NCBI GenBank assembly: GCA_039024915.1
Contig: JBCCPK010000001.1
Coordinates: 1-64,000 of the forward strand
Reading direction: 5' to 3'
Length of the DNA stretch: 64,000 bases
From: Pseudomonadota bacterium
Lineage (GTDB): Bacteria > Pseudomonadota > Alphaproteobacteria > Rhizobiales > MH13
The position numbers were made by a program, and so were the translations under genes. The notes under the pieces were generated by a model. The model had not been told where the DNA came from. It worked only from the letters and a program-made list of their open reading frames with translations, and did no database searches. Of the stretch, positions 1 to 8,753 are shown in pieces. Positions within the stretch are counted from its first letter, which is position 1. Each line of letters starts with the position of its first letter.

Positions 1-1170
1 ATTGCCCGCGCCGCCGGACAGATCATCGATACCCCCGCCGCCGCTAAGATTGTCATTACCATCGCCGCCGATCAGCGTGTCATCCCCGCCACCGCCATCA
101 AGGACATCGTTGGAGGTACCGCCGTTCAGCAGGTCATTGCCGAGCCCACCATTGAGGGCGTCGAAGTCCGCACCCCCGAACAGCCGGTCATCGCCATCAT
201 CACCGTTCAGCGTGTCGTTGCCCGCGCTGCCCAGCAGCAGATCATTGTCGTCACCACCATTGAGCGTATCAGGGCCGCCGCCGCCATTGAGCGTATCTTC
301 GCCATCACCGCCGTTCAGCGTATCCGTTCCCGCGCCGCCTTCGAGCGTGTCGTTGCCGTCCCCACCGTTCAGCTCATCGGTCCCGTTCTGACCGCGCAGC
401 GTGTCGTTGCCGCCCTCACCGTTGATGGTGTCATTGCCGACATTGCCATTCAGCGTGTCGTTGCCAGAACCACCGTTCAGCGTGTCGGCGCCATCGCCGC
501 CGTTTAGCGTATCCGTTCCGAGGCCGCCATTGAGGATGTCGTTATCAGCTTCACCGTTGAGCGTGTCGTTGCCGTCGTCTCCGCTCAACGTATCGTTTCC
601 AGCATCACCATTGACGACATCGTTACCGGCTAGCGCCGAAATGGTATCGTTCCCTGGTGTGCCGTCTAAGGTGTCATCACCTGTGGTCGGGCCGACCGGC
701 AGTTCGGAGCGCGTGTCGTACTCCGTGAACAAAATTGAGGAGTTCACGACGGTGTTTGTTTGCGAGTCGTTCGGGTTGTCGATGAGGTTCCAATAGACTT
801 CACGAGGCCCGTCATCGACAAAGTCATTGAAGCCGATCAGCTTGATCCAGCCTTCCTGCTCCGTCACGCGGATCTCGATAATGGAAAAATCGAACCCAGG
901 TGACACATCGTAGTTGTAGGTGAAGAGGTTCTGCACCCCCTGGAACTCGGGATTGAATAGGAAGGCCGGAAGGTCGAACTGGCTCAATTCGGAGTTTTGA
1001 CCCGTTACGCGATCGTTCAGGGTCCCGTTCTGGTTCGGCGTCGAGTACAAATACAATGAAACAAAACTACCCGGAGCCGGGGCTTGGTCCAGCGAGAAGC
1101 GAAAGAAAACCGCCGTCGCTTCATCCTCGATGGTGAAGGGCGGGTCGATCGAGAACGTAACGTTGGTCAT
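1..1170 (-). CDS. RTX calcium-binding exoprotein, N-terminal part (cut by window edge)
   Basis: This is the N-terminal 390 residues of a leftward gene that continues beyond position 1. The ATG is at 1168-1170 and the protein begins [17 protein letters not shown]. Residues 1 to about 155 form a non-repetitive, probably beta-rich domain without a recognised family. From about residue 160 the sequence becomes RTX nonapeptide repeats of the type GGxGxDxLxG (for example [23 protein letters not shown]), which bind calcium in parallel beta-rolls. No signal peptide is visible, as expected for type I secretion, but the C-terminal secretion signal would lie outside the window. It is separated from the other five RTX genes by the glycosyltransferase/HAD pair. 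The RTX assignment is firm; the biological role (adhesin, matrix protein or enzyme) is not visible. Confidence 0.88.
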   Translation of the reverse strand, partial: MTNVTFSIDPPFTIEDEATAVFFRFSLDQAPAPGSFVSLYLYSTPNQNGTLNDRVTGQNSELSQFDLPAFLFNPEFQGVQNLFTYNYDVSPGFDFSIIEIRVTEQEGWIKLIGFNDFVDDGPREVYWNLIDNPNDSQTNTVVNSSILFTEYDTRSELPVGPTTGDDTLDGTPGNDTISALAGNDVVNGDAGNDTLSGDDGNDTLNGEADNDILNGGLGTDTLNGGDGADTLNGGSGNDTLNGNVGNDTINGEGGNDTLRGQNGTDELNGGDGNDTLEGGAGTDTLNGGDGEDTLNGGGGPDTLNGGDDNDLLLGSAGNDTLNGDDGDDRLFGGADFDALNGGLGNDLLNGGTSNDVLDGGGGDDTLIGGDGNDNLSGGGGIDDLSGGAGN

Positions 1171-1944
1171 GTGAGGTCACTGTCCGGTGTATGCGCTTAA
1201 TCGTTCGTCCGTTTGCACAGCTCCGATCACGCCTGAAATGAATGGCTCTTGTCGGGTGGGCAAGGTCAATTGCAAAGCCTGTTTCGCTGATCGCAAAAGC
1301 CTGAGTGAGCGTTATTATTGCGTACGATTTGTGTCAATAAGATGATTATCCCGTCAAAGTGATTATCAAGAAAATTGCTGAATAATATGGTTGTTTAGAA
1401 GGATTCTACGGTTTCTGCCCGATTTCTCTTATTGTAATTGCGTACGTAAATTGAGCACCAAGACATCCGGTCGGAAGCTGGTAACATCACCTAAGGGCCG
1501 CCCATCTGGAAAGCTCTTCGACGGGCTTGGCGCTCTTGCAAAACGCGCGCTGAATTGGCCCGAAAGCATCGAGCGGCCAAGAAGACTGTCAGCGGTTTAA
1601 AGAGCTTGGCGGAAAGAGGCGTGGTGCAGGCCCAACTGCCCCTCTTGATTACAGTGAAGTCAGAAAAGAAGCCGAGGCTCAATCATCCGGTGGCAACACA
1701 GCGAAGCGGTCACGCTAAACGACTAATTGATGCGCCGGCCGCTCCGGCGTTGGATCAATTGTGGCGCGTTTGCGCACCGTTTGCAGATCGTGTTGGGCGA
1801 CCCAACCACCACTTGGTCGCCCTACTTGAGAGCGGCAATACCCGGTAACATCGTGGAGTGTTTCGGGCCGCTTGCAGGTTATGACCGTGCTGCCACTTTA
1901 GTTGCTTGAGCCAAACCCAGGGACATAACGGTAAGACGACCAGG
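1171..1944. other. Intergenic region, AT-rich in part, with direct repeats and a hairpin
   Basis: About 770 bp lie between the start of the first RTX gene and the end of the glycosyltransferase gene. The short open frames here have no recognisable domain and I do not call them. The stretch at about 1290-1450 is clearly more AT-rich than its surroundings. It holds the 8-mer TGATTATC twice, 17 bp apart (1343-1350 and 1360-1367), and the 10-mer ATTGCGTACG at 1317-1326 and 1437-1446. It could be the control region of the leftward RTX gene. A perfect 8-bp inverted repeat (GGGCGACC/GGTCGCCC, 12-nt loop) is at 1795-1822 without an adjoining T-run, so I do not call it a terminator. Confidence 0.4.
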
Positions 1945-4449
1945 TCAGGATTGTTTCGTCGGCCTGGGCCGCCCCTCCAAGACGCCATAGGCAAGGAAGT
2001 GCACATATCCTGAAGAGAACTTTCCGGAGTAAACCGCCTCTCGGACATCCGCATTGCTTACCAAATAGGCTTCTTCATCAAAGGTTGGGTGAACGCCGAG
2101 CGTAACCTTGCGATGATGCTTCTGTAGAACCCTCGATAAAGACGCCATTTGCGTTTCGCTGGCGTTCGATTTGCTCGGATGCAGTTTGGGTCGGTTCCAA
2201 GCAGCCCTGAAACCCGAAAGATGGTTCAACAACCACAAGCGATCAATTTCGCGTGTCGCGTCTTCGTTCGGCGCAGGAGCAACCGGGGCCGCAGAAACAG
2301 GGGCGACGGGGACCGGCTGTGGTTTATTCAGCCCTTCTGCAAGGTTGCGAACGCTCGCTCGAAGGTCATGCCCGAAGTACGCCATAATCGCGCCAGCCGC
2401 GATTGCGTTCGATTCAGCATGTCGGCGCATGAATTTGTTTCGCGCCACCGAGGAAAACTCCTCGTGTTTCGTTTGTCCACCTATGACAGAATTGGAATAG
2501 ACGGTGTCCTTCGAACTGTCTCCGCGATCACGATGGTGATAATAGGCCAGCGGGTCGGGGATGACTTTGATGTCAGCCTTGAGAAGAAATTCGAGATTGA
2601 AAACCCAATCGCCCAAGACCGGGAACTCTTCATCATACCCGCCGATTTCGTCATAAACCGAGCGTCTGTAGAGGAAGGCGATCGGCGGGAATGTGTTCTC
2701 CGCCAACATCTCCGACAGATGAATGTTGCGCAGCCAGCCCTTGTAGGGTGATCTCTCATGCTCAACGACAGTGTCGCCGACGATTTCCTCGGACACGTAA
2801 ATGGATCCGGTAACGACGCCACCATAACGGGCACCGGCCTCGCTATCCAAAAATTCGACCGCGCGTTTCAGGAAATCAGGATGAAGACTGTCGTCGTCAT
2901 CGTGAATGAGCACATATTTGCTGTTCACAGCTCGGATGCCGACGTTGGATGCGGCTTCCATCCCCAGACTTTTGACGTTTGACACAAACGTTATGCGCCT
3001 CAAGTCGACGCAACCACTCAGCACGGTTGTTTTTGCTGCCTCCTCGTCACCACCATCGTTCACCACCACCCAGCTATAATCGGAGAAGGTCTGCCCAGCG
3101 ACACTTGTGGCAGCGCGCTTCAATAGAAGCGGACGGTTCTTGGTGCGGGTGATAATGGCGACCGAAGGTGGGAGTTCGCTCTCATCGGGTCGCTCAGCCC
3201 TATCACTTTCGCCACCTTCAGCGATGGGGTCGAAATAGGTGGAAAGATCGGAGGCGCTGGTGATCCGATCCTGGCGCTCGGTTCTAATCAGGCCGGAAAA
3301 CTCTAGCGCCGTTTGCCCCTGTGACCACAAAGCGTGCGCGACGCGCAGGTCTGCGTTTGCATGGGCTGGGTTGGATGGGTCCGGGTCCGTGATCAAGACC
3401 GGAACAAGAAGAGACTTTCCAAAATCCGCCGACCGATCCTTGCAAGCAAGCGCGAACGCTTCCTCTCGGGATGGTCGCAGCAGAATGCGAGCAAGCTCAG
3501 GTAACGCCTTCTGGTAATTCGCGACGATCTCTGCAGGGCCGAGGCCGGCGTTGTCCTTTATGTAGTCCAGAACACGGGCATAAACTCTGTCAGCTTCAGG
3601 ATCGAGCGGGTCGGCCAGGTTCTGCTCGATTTGCTGGCGAACGATGGCATCTTCTGATCCGCCCGGAATATCCTCAATTGAGGGCCCGTTCGGCTCGAGC
3701 ATGGTCTCAAACAGATGTCTGTGGGCAACGATAGATGTCTCGGGCCGAAGCAGATCAACGCTTTCGGCCTGAAACAGAATGCCGATTACCTTGTCGGCGA
3801 TCGCTGGATCAAAACCAGGGGTTAGGATCCGCCCCACATAGAGGCCGGCCCACTCCGTGTCCGGGTAGGCATGCGTCAGGAGCGACTGCATTGTTCCGCG
3901 CCAGCCGCTATCGACCAGCACGATGCGGTCGCTATTGTCGGTCCAAGTTTGCAGATGGGCGTCGAACTGCTTGCTGCAATCTTCGAGGTAGCTCCGCGTC
4001 GGTTCGACCAGACGATGCTCGCTCTTGAGCCAACCGGGGAAGTTCTGGCCATGCGCATCCAAATCGCGGTCAGTCAGGGCTTCAAGGTTTACGGAAAGTC
4101 GCTCATCCGCGTTCCTCATCAGCCCTGCGACCACATCTCGAAGGGGCTGATGGAAGTATTCGTGCGCGATGATCTGCGAGGCCCGTTCGGGCTGTCGGGT
4201 GTAGGTGCCCTTGCACAAGGAGATCCGCGACGCCCAAAAGAGATGATGGGATGGAGGAACCTCCCGATCTAACCCCTTGAGATAAAGCTCATAGAGCCGG
4301 TTGATGCGCACACCGGCGCGCGCGCAATAAAGAAAAGACGTTCGCTGGTCGCCGAAATAGCTGAAATACTGGTCAAGCCCAAGCAACCATTGGTGGACGA
4401 CTGGGCCGACAATGTTTCGACCGATGACATCGGTCAGAGCTTGAGACAT
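1945..4449 (-). CDS. Family 2 glycosyltransferase with N-terminal HAD-partner domain and C-terminal YLxxNxDV module
   Basis: An 834-residue protein with three parts. Residues 1 to about 250 resemble the region that follows the HAD domain in large COG5610-like proteins (GPVVHQWLLGL followed by RTSFLYCARAG). Residues about 428-680 are a GT-A family 2 glycosyltransferase: it starts SVAIITRTKNRP and carries the nucleotide-sugar/metal motif HDDDD at about 516-520 and an acceptor-side GGYDEEFP...WVFNLEFLL segment. The last ~45 residues (FDEEAYLVSNADVREAVYSG, then HFLAYGVLEGR) match the short YLxxNPDV repeat often attached to glycosyltransferases and RTX proteins. It probably adds sugar to a surface glycan or protein; donor and acceptor are unknown. 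The ATG at 4449 is in the same frame as the upstream HAD gene and only 14 sense codons after its stop, so this may be the 3' half of one disrupted gene. No strong ribosome site precedes this ATG. Confidence 0.82.
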   Translation of the reverse strand: MSQALTDVIGRNIVGPVVHQWLLGLDQYFSYFGDQRTSFLYCARAGVRINRLYELYLKGLDREVPPSHHLFWASRISLCKGTYTRQPERASQIIAHEYFHQPLRDVVAGLMRNADERLSVNLEALTDRDLDAHGQNFPGWLKSEHRLVEPTRSYLEDCSKQFDAHLQTWTDNSDRIVLVDSGWRGTMQSLLTHAYPDTEWAGLYVGRILTPGFDPAIADKVIGILFQAESVDLLRPETSIVAHRHLFETMLEPNGPSIEDIPGGSEDAIVRQQIEQNLADPLDPEADRVYARVLDYIKDNAGLGPAEIVANYQKALPELARILLRPSREEAFALACKDRSADFGKSLLVPVLITDPDPSNPAHANADLRVAHALWSQGQTALEFSGLIRTERQDRITSASDLSTYFDPIAEGGESDRAERPDESELPPSVAIITRTKNRPLLLKRAATSVAGQTFSDYSWVVVNDGGDEEAAKTTVLSGCVDLRRITFVSNVKSLGMEAASNVGIRAVNSKYVLIHDDDDSLHPDFLKRAVEFLDSEAGARYGGVVTGSIYVSEEIVGDTVVEHERSPYKGWLRNIHLSEMLAENTFPPIAFLYRRSVYDEIGGYDEEFPVLGDWVFNLEFLLKADIKVIPDPLAYYHHRDRGDSSKDTVYSNSVIGGQTKHEEFSSVARNKFMRRHAESNAIAAGAIMAYFGHDLRASVRNLAEGLNKPQPVPVAPVSAAPVAPAPNEDATREIDRLWLLNHLSGFRAAWNRPKLHPSKSNASETQMASLSRVLQKHHRKVTLGVHPTFDEEAYLVSNADVREAVYSGKFSSGYVHFLAYGVLEGRPRPTKQS

Positions 4450-4491
4450 AGGTATTTTGTTTTCAGGACGACCACGCGGCGTTCTCGCAGC

Positions 4492-5370
4492 TCACTGTGG
4501 ACAGGCAACGGATGGGGTGAAACCAAACTCGGATACGACACGGCTCAAACTTTTCATATGATCATCTTTCCGGGCCGCGATCGCCGCATGTGATATTGGT
4601 AGGTGCATCGCGGTCCAACCTGATCGTCGAGGCTGCACGAAGTCGCCGCGCAGGCTATCGCCAAAGTGGACAAAGTCATCGCTCATGAGCGACAAGCTAT
4701 CTTCGGCAAAGCTAAATATTTGGCCAGAGGCTTTCGATAGTTTTTCATCGGCGCTCGATATCAAAAAATCGTAGTCCTGCCGCTCGAGACCGGCCCGCTC
4801 AAGTAGCTGCGCAACTTGGCTCGCATGCATATACATGTCCGTCAGCAAAAGCACCCTGCCGCCGTTCTCGCGATGCCGCTCAATCACATCTATCCAAAAT
4901 GGGTTTAGGGTGACGGTCTCACTTTCGTAAGTGAGTTCGATCTCAACAAATGCATCTGCGTAGGCATGAGAACCGCTCAGCACCCCGCTAGCGGTCTGAT
5001 GAATCTCCGTCAATGAGCCTTCGCGGCAACCGTTCACAAGCCTCGACGCCCGGTAGGTTGCTTTCGTGCCCAATTCACGGGCAACGAACCCATCGATGTC
5101 GTTAACCTCACGACCGGTAACTGTTGCTGTATGTTTTGCAATTCGCCTCCCAATTTCAATAAATCGGCTTAGTTCCGATGAATTATCTCTCAATAATAAA
5201 GTATCAAAGACGTCTAAGGATAAAATCTGTCGATGCGCGACAAGTTGATCAACATGCTCGCCGATCTCGTCGGCGAATTGTGGATCGCGATACATTGCCA
5301 GGCGATCAGCGGACCCTTCGGTCAACCGATTTTCGAATCTTCCAAATTTTGCGACAGAGGAAAATTTCAT
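4492..5370 (-). CDS. HAD-superfamily hydrolase-like protein (possibly 5' half of a split HAD-glycosyltransferase gene)
   Basis: A 292-residue protein with the four HAD motifs in order: SLDVFDTLLLRD with nucleophile D53 and acid/base D56, LLLTDMY with T177-D178, a lysine-containing segment (EKLSK, about 209-213), and FGDSLRGDF around 237-244. HAD enzymes form a phospho-aspartate and usually remove phosphate from small metabolites. Members found with glycosyltransferases are thought to act on sugar phosphates or surface polymers, but the substrate here cannot be read. The C-terminus breaks off at a TGA (4492-4494). The same frame then continues without another stop for 14 codons into the ATG of the glycosyltransferase, whose first domain is what normally follows this HAD type within one polypeptide. 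So it is either a genuine two-gene arrangement or a nonsense-split fusion. Confidence 0.78.
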   Translation of the reverse strand: MKFSSVAKFGRFENRLTEGSADRLAMYRDPQFADEIGEHVDQLVAHRQILSLDVFDTLLLRDNSSELSRFIEIGRRIAKHTATVTGREVNDIDGFVARELGTKATYRASRLVNGCREGSLTEIHQTASGVLSGSHAYADAFVEIELTYESETVTLNPFWIDVIERHRENGGRVLLLTDMYMHASQVAQLLERAGLERQDYDFLISSADEKLSKASGQIFSFAEDSLSLMSDDFVHFGDSLRGDFVQPRRSGWTAMHLPISHAAIAARKDDHMKSLSRVVSEFGFTPSVACPQ

Positions 5371-5812
5371 GAATATACGTGGACGCGACTTCTTAACTTA
5401 CTCAAGCGGAAATAGTCGTTAATCAGGCAATACGCGATACTGAAAACACGTGATAAGCTAACCATTTCATTGTGCTCATTCACGCAGCGATTAAACTCTT
5501 TGAGGTTATGACCTGATAGCTAAACGAATGTATGACAACCTTTTCGTCCCGAATGGGCGGAACGACGGCACAAGTCAAGATATTCAGCGTAGATCGGTTA
5601 AGCCAGCTTGATTGCATCGGAACGCCGTGATTACAAACCACCCTTCGTTTTGCCAGATCACTTAGATCAGCAGAGAGAATTGTCATCGTGCCGGCTACAC
5701 AACAAGGTACGGTGAGCCGAGCGGGATGGGCCAAAGTCCACCAAACCTTCGGGACGCTATGTGGCAAAGGAATGACCAAGCGATGCGTAAAGCAGTAAAT
5801 GAAGGAACTGGA
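5371..5812. other. Intergenic region between divergent HAD and methyltransferase genes
   Basis: About 440 bp between the leftward HAD gene and the rightward methyltransferase. It should hold promoters for both directions. The first ~150 bp are AT-rich. I see no RNA gene, repeat or convincing operator, and the overlapping open frames show no domain. Confidence 0.35.
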
Positions 5813-6667
5813 ATGGCCGAAGAACCGAGCGCATATGTCAAATCGCTGGCTGCTGCGCGTCAATCACATCAGGCGGCGGAACAGTCCATCATGGACACTG
5901 TTAAGTACTGCCATTTGCTCCCAGATACGGCACTCCCACCAATCTCTTATATCAACAAAATCGGCAGCGATGGTTACGCTCATTTCAAGGGGGCCATGAC
6001 CAACATGTTCCGTGAGTTGGCCACCCGGTTCGACTTGGAGCATTCGTCCAACATCGTCGATATTGGCTGCGGTTCAGGCCGCCTTGCCTATCCGTTTGCG
6101 CACTTCCTCAAAGACGGGCGCTATTTCGGATGCGATGTTTGGGAAGACGGCATTCGGTGGTGCACGGACAACATCGCAGCTGGCCACGACAATGTTACCT
6201 TCCACACCATACCGTCCAAAAATAACTATTACTTCGACGACCGTGATGACGCGGTGCAGAACGAATACACCCTACCCTTCCTTCCGGACGCGGATATCGA
6301 TTTGGCGTTTGCCATATCTGTCTTCACGCACCTTGTTAGGGAAGACAGCCTCGCCTACATGCATGAACTGAAGCGGATGCTGAAGCCGGACGGATGCGCG
6401 TTCATCACCGCCTTCATCATCGATCACCATTTCTTCAAATATGTCAAAGATACCGGTGCGCACCGCGCCGTAAAGGAAGCCGAGCCCGGGTGCTTCTATG
6501 CCTACAGTGGGCAAGACTTTTTTGGCGGGTACTCGTACAAGGTTTGGCGAGAAATGATCGAGCAAGCGGGGCTTCAGATCGTTTCTTACGAGGTTGGCAA
6601 ATGGGCGGCCAAACCAGGCGCGCGAAACTATCAGGACACCTTCGTCCTCGTGCACGAGCCGAGCTAG
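5813..6667 (+). CDS. Class I SAM-dependent methyltransferase
   Basis: A 284-residue cytosolic methyltransferase. The AdoMet motif I is NIVDIGCGSGRLAYPF, followed by the acidic strand (FGCDVWEDGIRWC). Later elements are DLAFAISVFTHLVREDSLAYMHELKRMLKPDG, the usual motif II/III layout of the Methyltransf_11/25 fold. I start it at 5813 because GAAGGA lies 7 nt upstream; an in-frame ATG at 5726 would add 29 residues without a family match. The sulfotransferase start is only 7 bp after its stop, so the two are very likely co-transcribed and may act on the same product. The target (sugar, lipid or small molecule) is not visible. Confidence 0.85.
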   Translation: MAEEPSAYVKSLAAARQSHQAAEQSIMDTVKYCHLLPDTALPPISYINKIGSDGYAHFKGAMTNMFRELATRFDLEHSSNIVDIGCGSGRLAYPFAHFLKDGRYFGCDVWEDGIRWCTDNIAAGHDNVTFHTIPSKNNYYFDDRDDAVQNEYTLPFLPDADIDLAFAISVFTHLVREDSLAYMHELKRMLKPDGCAFITAFIIDHHFFKYVKDTGAHRAVKEAEPGCFYAYSGQDFFGGYSYKVWREMIEQAGLQIVSYEVGKWAAKPGARNYQDTFVLVHEPS

Positions 6668-6674
6668 CATAGCT

Positions 6675-7415
6675 ATGCACGCATATCCCGACTTCCTCAT
6701 CGTCGGCATGATGAAAGCCGCGACGACAACTATCTACGAGCATTTGTCAAAACACCCCCGGGTGACGCCGGCGAAGTTTAAGGAGCTCCATTATTTCAGT
6801 CGGGATTTTGTGGCCCTGCCGCCCGAGGGCTCATGGTCGTACGAGTACCACGAACTGCTCAATTATGACCCAAATGACGCCTCGGCGCTGACCGGCGAAG
6901 CGTCGCCGTCATACATAGCTGTGCCTGAGCGTATCTTCGCTTTCAATCCGAACTGCAAAATCATCATCATATTTCGAGAACCAGTTTCTCGCTGTATCTC
7001 TCAATTTCGGCAATACAAAGACCATAAACTAAAACACGGTAGCATTTCCGACGAGATCCTGAACACTGCCGACCTTTCTACGATCAATTTTATACATGAC
7101 AGTGATTACAGCGCGAGATTCAAAAGGTTTCTGGAGACTTTTCCAACTGATAATATACTTACCTTATCTTTTGAAGCATTCGTGTCCGATCAGCAGCCGG
7201 CAATGGACCGTGTGTTCCAGTTCCTTGGTCTGGAGCCAGTAATCATCGACAGTGATGTTGTGACATCGAAAACAAAGCCTGCGGACGATGAACATTTGGT
7301 GCGCAAGCGACTTTCCGAGCATTTTGCTGATAAGCGAGGCGCCGTGAGCTCACTGATCGAACGCTACAAGCCTCACCTGTACCCAAATGAAATTGAGGCT
7401 TTCCACGAATATTGA
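6675..7415 (+). CDS. PAPS-dependent sulfotransferase
   Basis: A 246-residue protein of the bacterial Sulfotransfer_1 type that moves sulfate from 3'-phosphoadenylyl sulfate to an acceptor, usually a glycan or lipid. The 5'-phosphosulfate loop is at residues 8-19 (VGMMKAATTTIY). The 3'-phosphate-binding motif is IIIFREPVSRCISQFRQY at about 97-114, with R101 and S105. I start it at the ATG at 6675, seven bases after the methyltransferase stop; the longer open frame would begin inside that gene. The pairing of methyl and sulfate transfer next to RTX exoproteins and a glycosyltransferase suggests decoration of an extracellular glycan (inference). Its middle (7000-7160) is AT-richer than its neighbours, which may hint at transfer. 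Confidence 0.83.
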   Translation: MHAYPDFLIVGMMKAATTTIYEHLSKHPRVTPAKFKELHYFSRDFVALPPEGSWSYEYHELLNYDPNDASALTGEASPSYIAVPERIFAFNPNCKIIIIFREPVSRCISQFRQYKDHKLKHGSISDEILNTADLSTINFIHDSDYSARFKRFLETFPTDNILTLSFEAFVSDQQPAMDRVFQFLGLEPVIIDSDVVTSKTKPADDEHLVRKRLSEHFADKRGAVSSLIERYKPHLYPNEIEAFHEY

Positions 7416-7776
7416 TAGAATCTTTATCGGGATTTTTCTTCTCCAAATCATCCTATCAGTATCCTTAGCTCCGTTAGGATTTATACTGTGATATTTGTTG
7501 TGAAATATTTCTTTATCCTATTGATCTGATAGCCAGAAAGTCATTTTTACTTTCCAGGTAATGACGCCCCATAGTGCCGCTAGGATACCTAGCGGTTTGC
7601 AGTTTGGGTTCGGCAGAGACCCGCTTTCCAAAGGAGAGCGCCGCCCCAAAAGGTCGACCGCGCGTTGGGCATGGTGGCCCCTGAACGAAGACCGAGCCGA
7701 GTTAGCCAATTAACATGACGCGATCAGACTGGTAGATCGTTCGAACAATGATCTGCGTTAGGAGACACACCCCGGC
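7416..7776. other. Intergenic region, AT-rich first half, no gene recognised
   Basis: About 360 bp. The first 130 bp are AT-rich and follow the sulfotransferase stop; the second part (about 7560-7710) is GC-rich and has an open frame on the minus strand without a recognised domain. The abrupt base-composition change might mark an insertion remnant, but I see no terminal inverted repeats or target duplication. The end of the region carries the ribosome site for the next gene (TAGGAG at about 7760). Confidence 0.3.
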
Positions 7777-8646
7777 ATGAAGAACCCGAAAAGCTCTTTA
7801 TTCTCCGAGCGTTGGCTCGCAAATCAGGCTTTTTATGGCCGCGATTTGCTGATGCACGAACCTGAAAACTTGATGGCGAAGCTCCACAAACAGGAGCGGC
7901 AATTCCTCTCGAGTTTCTTTTGGCATTATTTGCGCACTGATCGGGAAGAGCCAATAGAAAGCGATCTGGACGAGATGTTGGCTTTCTTCTCATTTGCGTT
8001 CTTGCAACGACGGCGCTCCCATGCCCAAATACTGCAAGATCTTTGGATACTCTACAAGACGTCGGAAAAACATGGCGGATACTTTGTAGAGTTTGGTGCT
8101 TGCGATGGACACGCTCTAAGTAACACCCTCCTGCTTGAGAAGGGCTATGGGTGGACTGGCTTGCTTGCTGAACCGAACCCCACCTGGCACGCGGCCCTGG
8201 ACGCAAACCGAACGGCGGCCATCTCGAAGAAGTGTGTTCACCATGTCACCGGAGAGCGAATTGAGTTCTCATGCTCCACAATCCCCGAGCTTTCGCGCAT
8301 TGCGGACCTGGTGCCGAATGACATCCATGAGCGGAATGGCAATCGACAAGAAGCCGAGCGTGTAGAGGTTGAGACCGTCACTCTGCACGACCTTTTGCTC
8401 GAAGTTGATGCGCCAAATCGGATCGATTACCTGTCGGTGGACACTGAGGGCAGCGAGCTGGAGATACTGTCCGCCTTTGATTTCAGTTCCTTCCGCTTTG
8501 ATTTTATGACGATAGAGCACTCCGGTGAGGAGAAGCGGCGACAGGAACTCTATGACCTGCTGACCGGTCACGGGTACCAGCGCTGGCTACCAGAAGTGTC
8601 GCTATGGGATGACTGGTATATCCATGAAGATGCCTTGAAGGCTTAA
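7777..8646 (+). CDS. FkbM family methyltransferase
   Basis: A 289-residue protein. Residues from about 95 carry the FkbM layout: GGYFVEFGACDGHALSNT (AdoMet motif I), then WTGLLAEPNP, and IDYLSVDTEGSELEIL, the family signature with the acidic VDTEG. FkbM enzymes O-methylate sugars or polyketides and are frequent in polysaccharide and exoprotein clusters. A good Shine-Dalgarno (TAGGAG) lies about 13 nt before the ATG. It is convergent with the next RTX gene, with about 107 bp between the two stops. The substrate cannot be deduced; decoration of a surface glycan is the likeliest job given the sulfotransferase and glycosyltransferase nearby. Confidence 0.85.
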   Translation: MKNPKSSLFSERWLANQAFYGRDLLMHEPENLMAKLHKQERQFLSSFFWHYLRTDREEPIESDLDEMLAFFSFAFLQRRRSHAQILQDLWILYKTSEKHGGYFVEFGACDGHALSNTLLLEKGYGWTGLLAEPNPTWHAALDANRTAAISKKCVHHVTGERIEFSCSTIPELSRIADLVPNDIHERNGNRQEAERVEVETVTLHDLLLEVDAPNRIDYLSVDTEGSELEILSAFDFSSFRFDFMTIEHSGEEKRRQELYDLLTGHGYQRWLPEVSLWDDWYIHEDALKA

Positions 8647-8753
8647 GGTGATCGAGTTGCTGAGACCGCATGCAAGCTACGGCTGATTAGCATTGATCAG
8701 CGATACACGTCGCTATGACAAGCGAATGGTGCCCATCTTGGCTGGACGCCGCC

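Noticed and set aside
1795-1822. Hairpin GGGCGACC/GGTCGCCC as a terminator
   Set aside because: No T-run on either side and too far from either gene end.
5480-5863. Minus-strand 127-codon frame upstream of the methyltransferase
   Set aside because: No domain; overlaps the methyltransferase 5' end and the divergent promoter region.
7518-7709. Minus-strand 63-codon frame, possible transposase remnant
   Set aside because: No DDE motif, terminal repeats or target duplication visible; kept only as an intergenic note.
8682-8701. Inverted repeat GCTGAT/ATCAGC between convergent FkbM and RTX genes as a bidirectional terminator
   Set aside because: Short stem and no T-runs; too weak to call.
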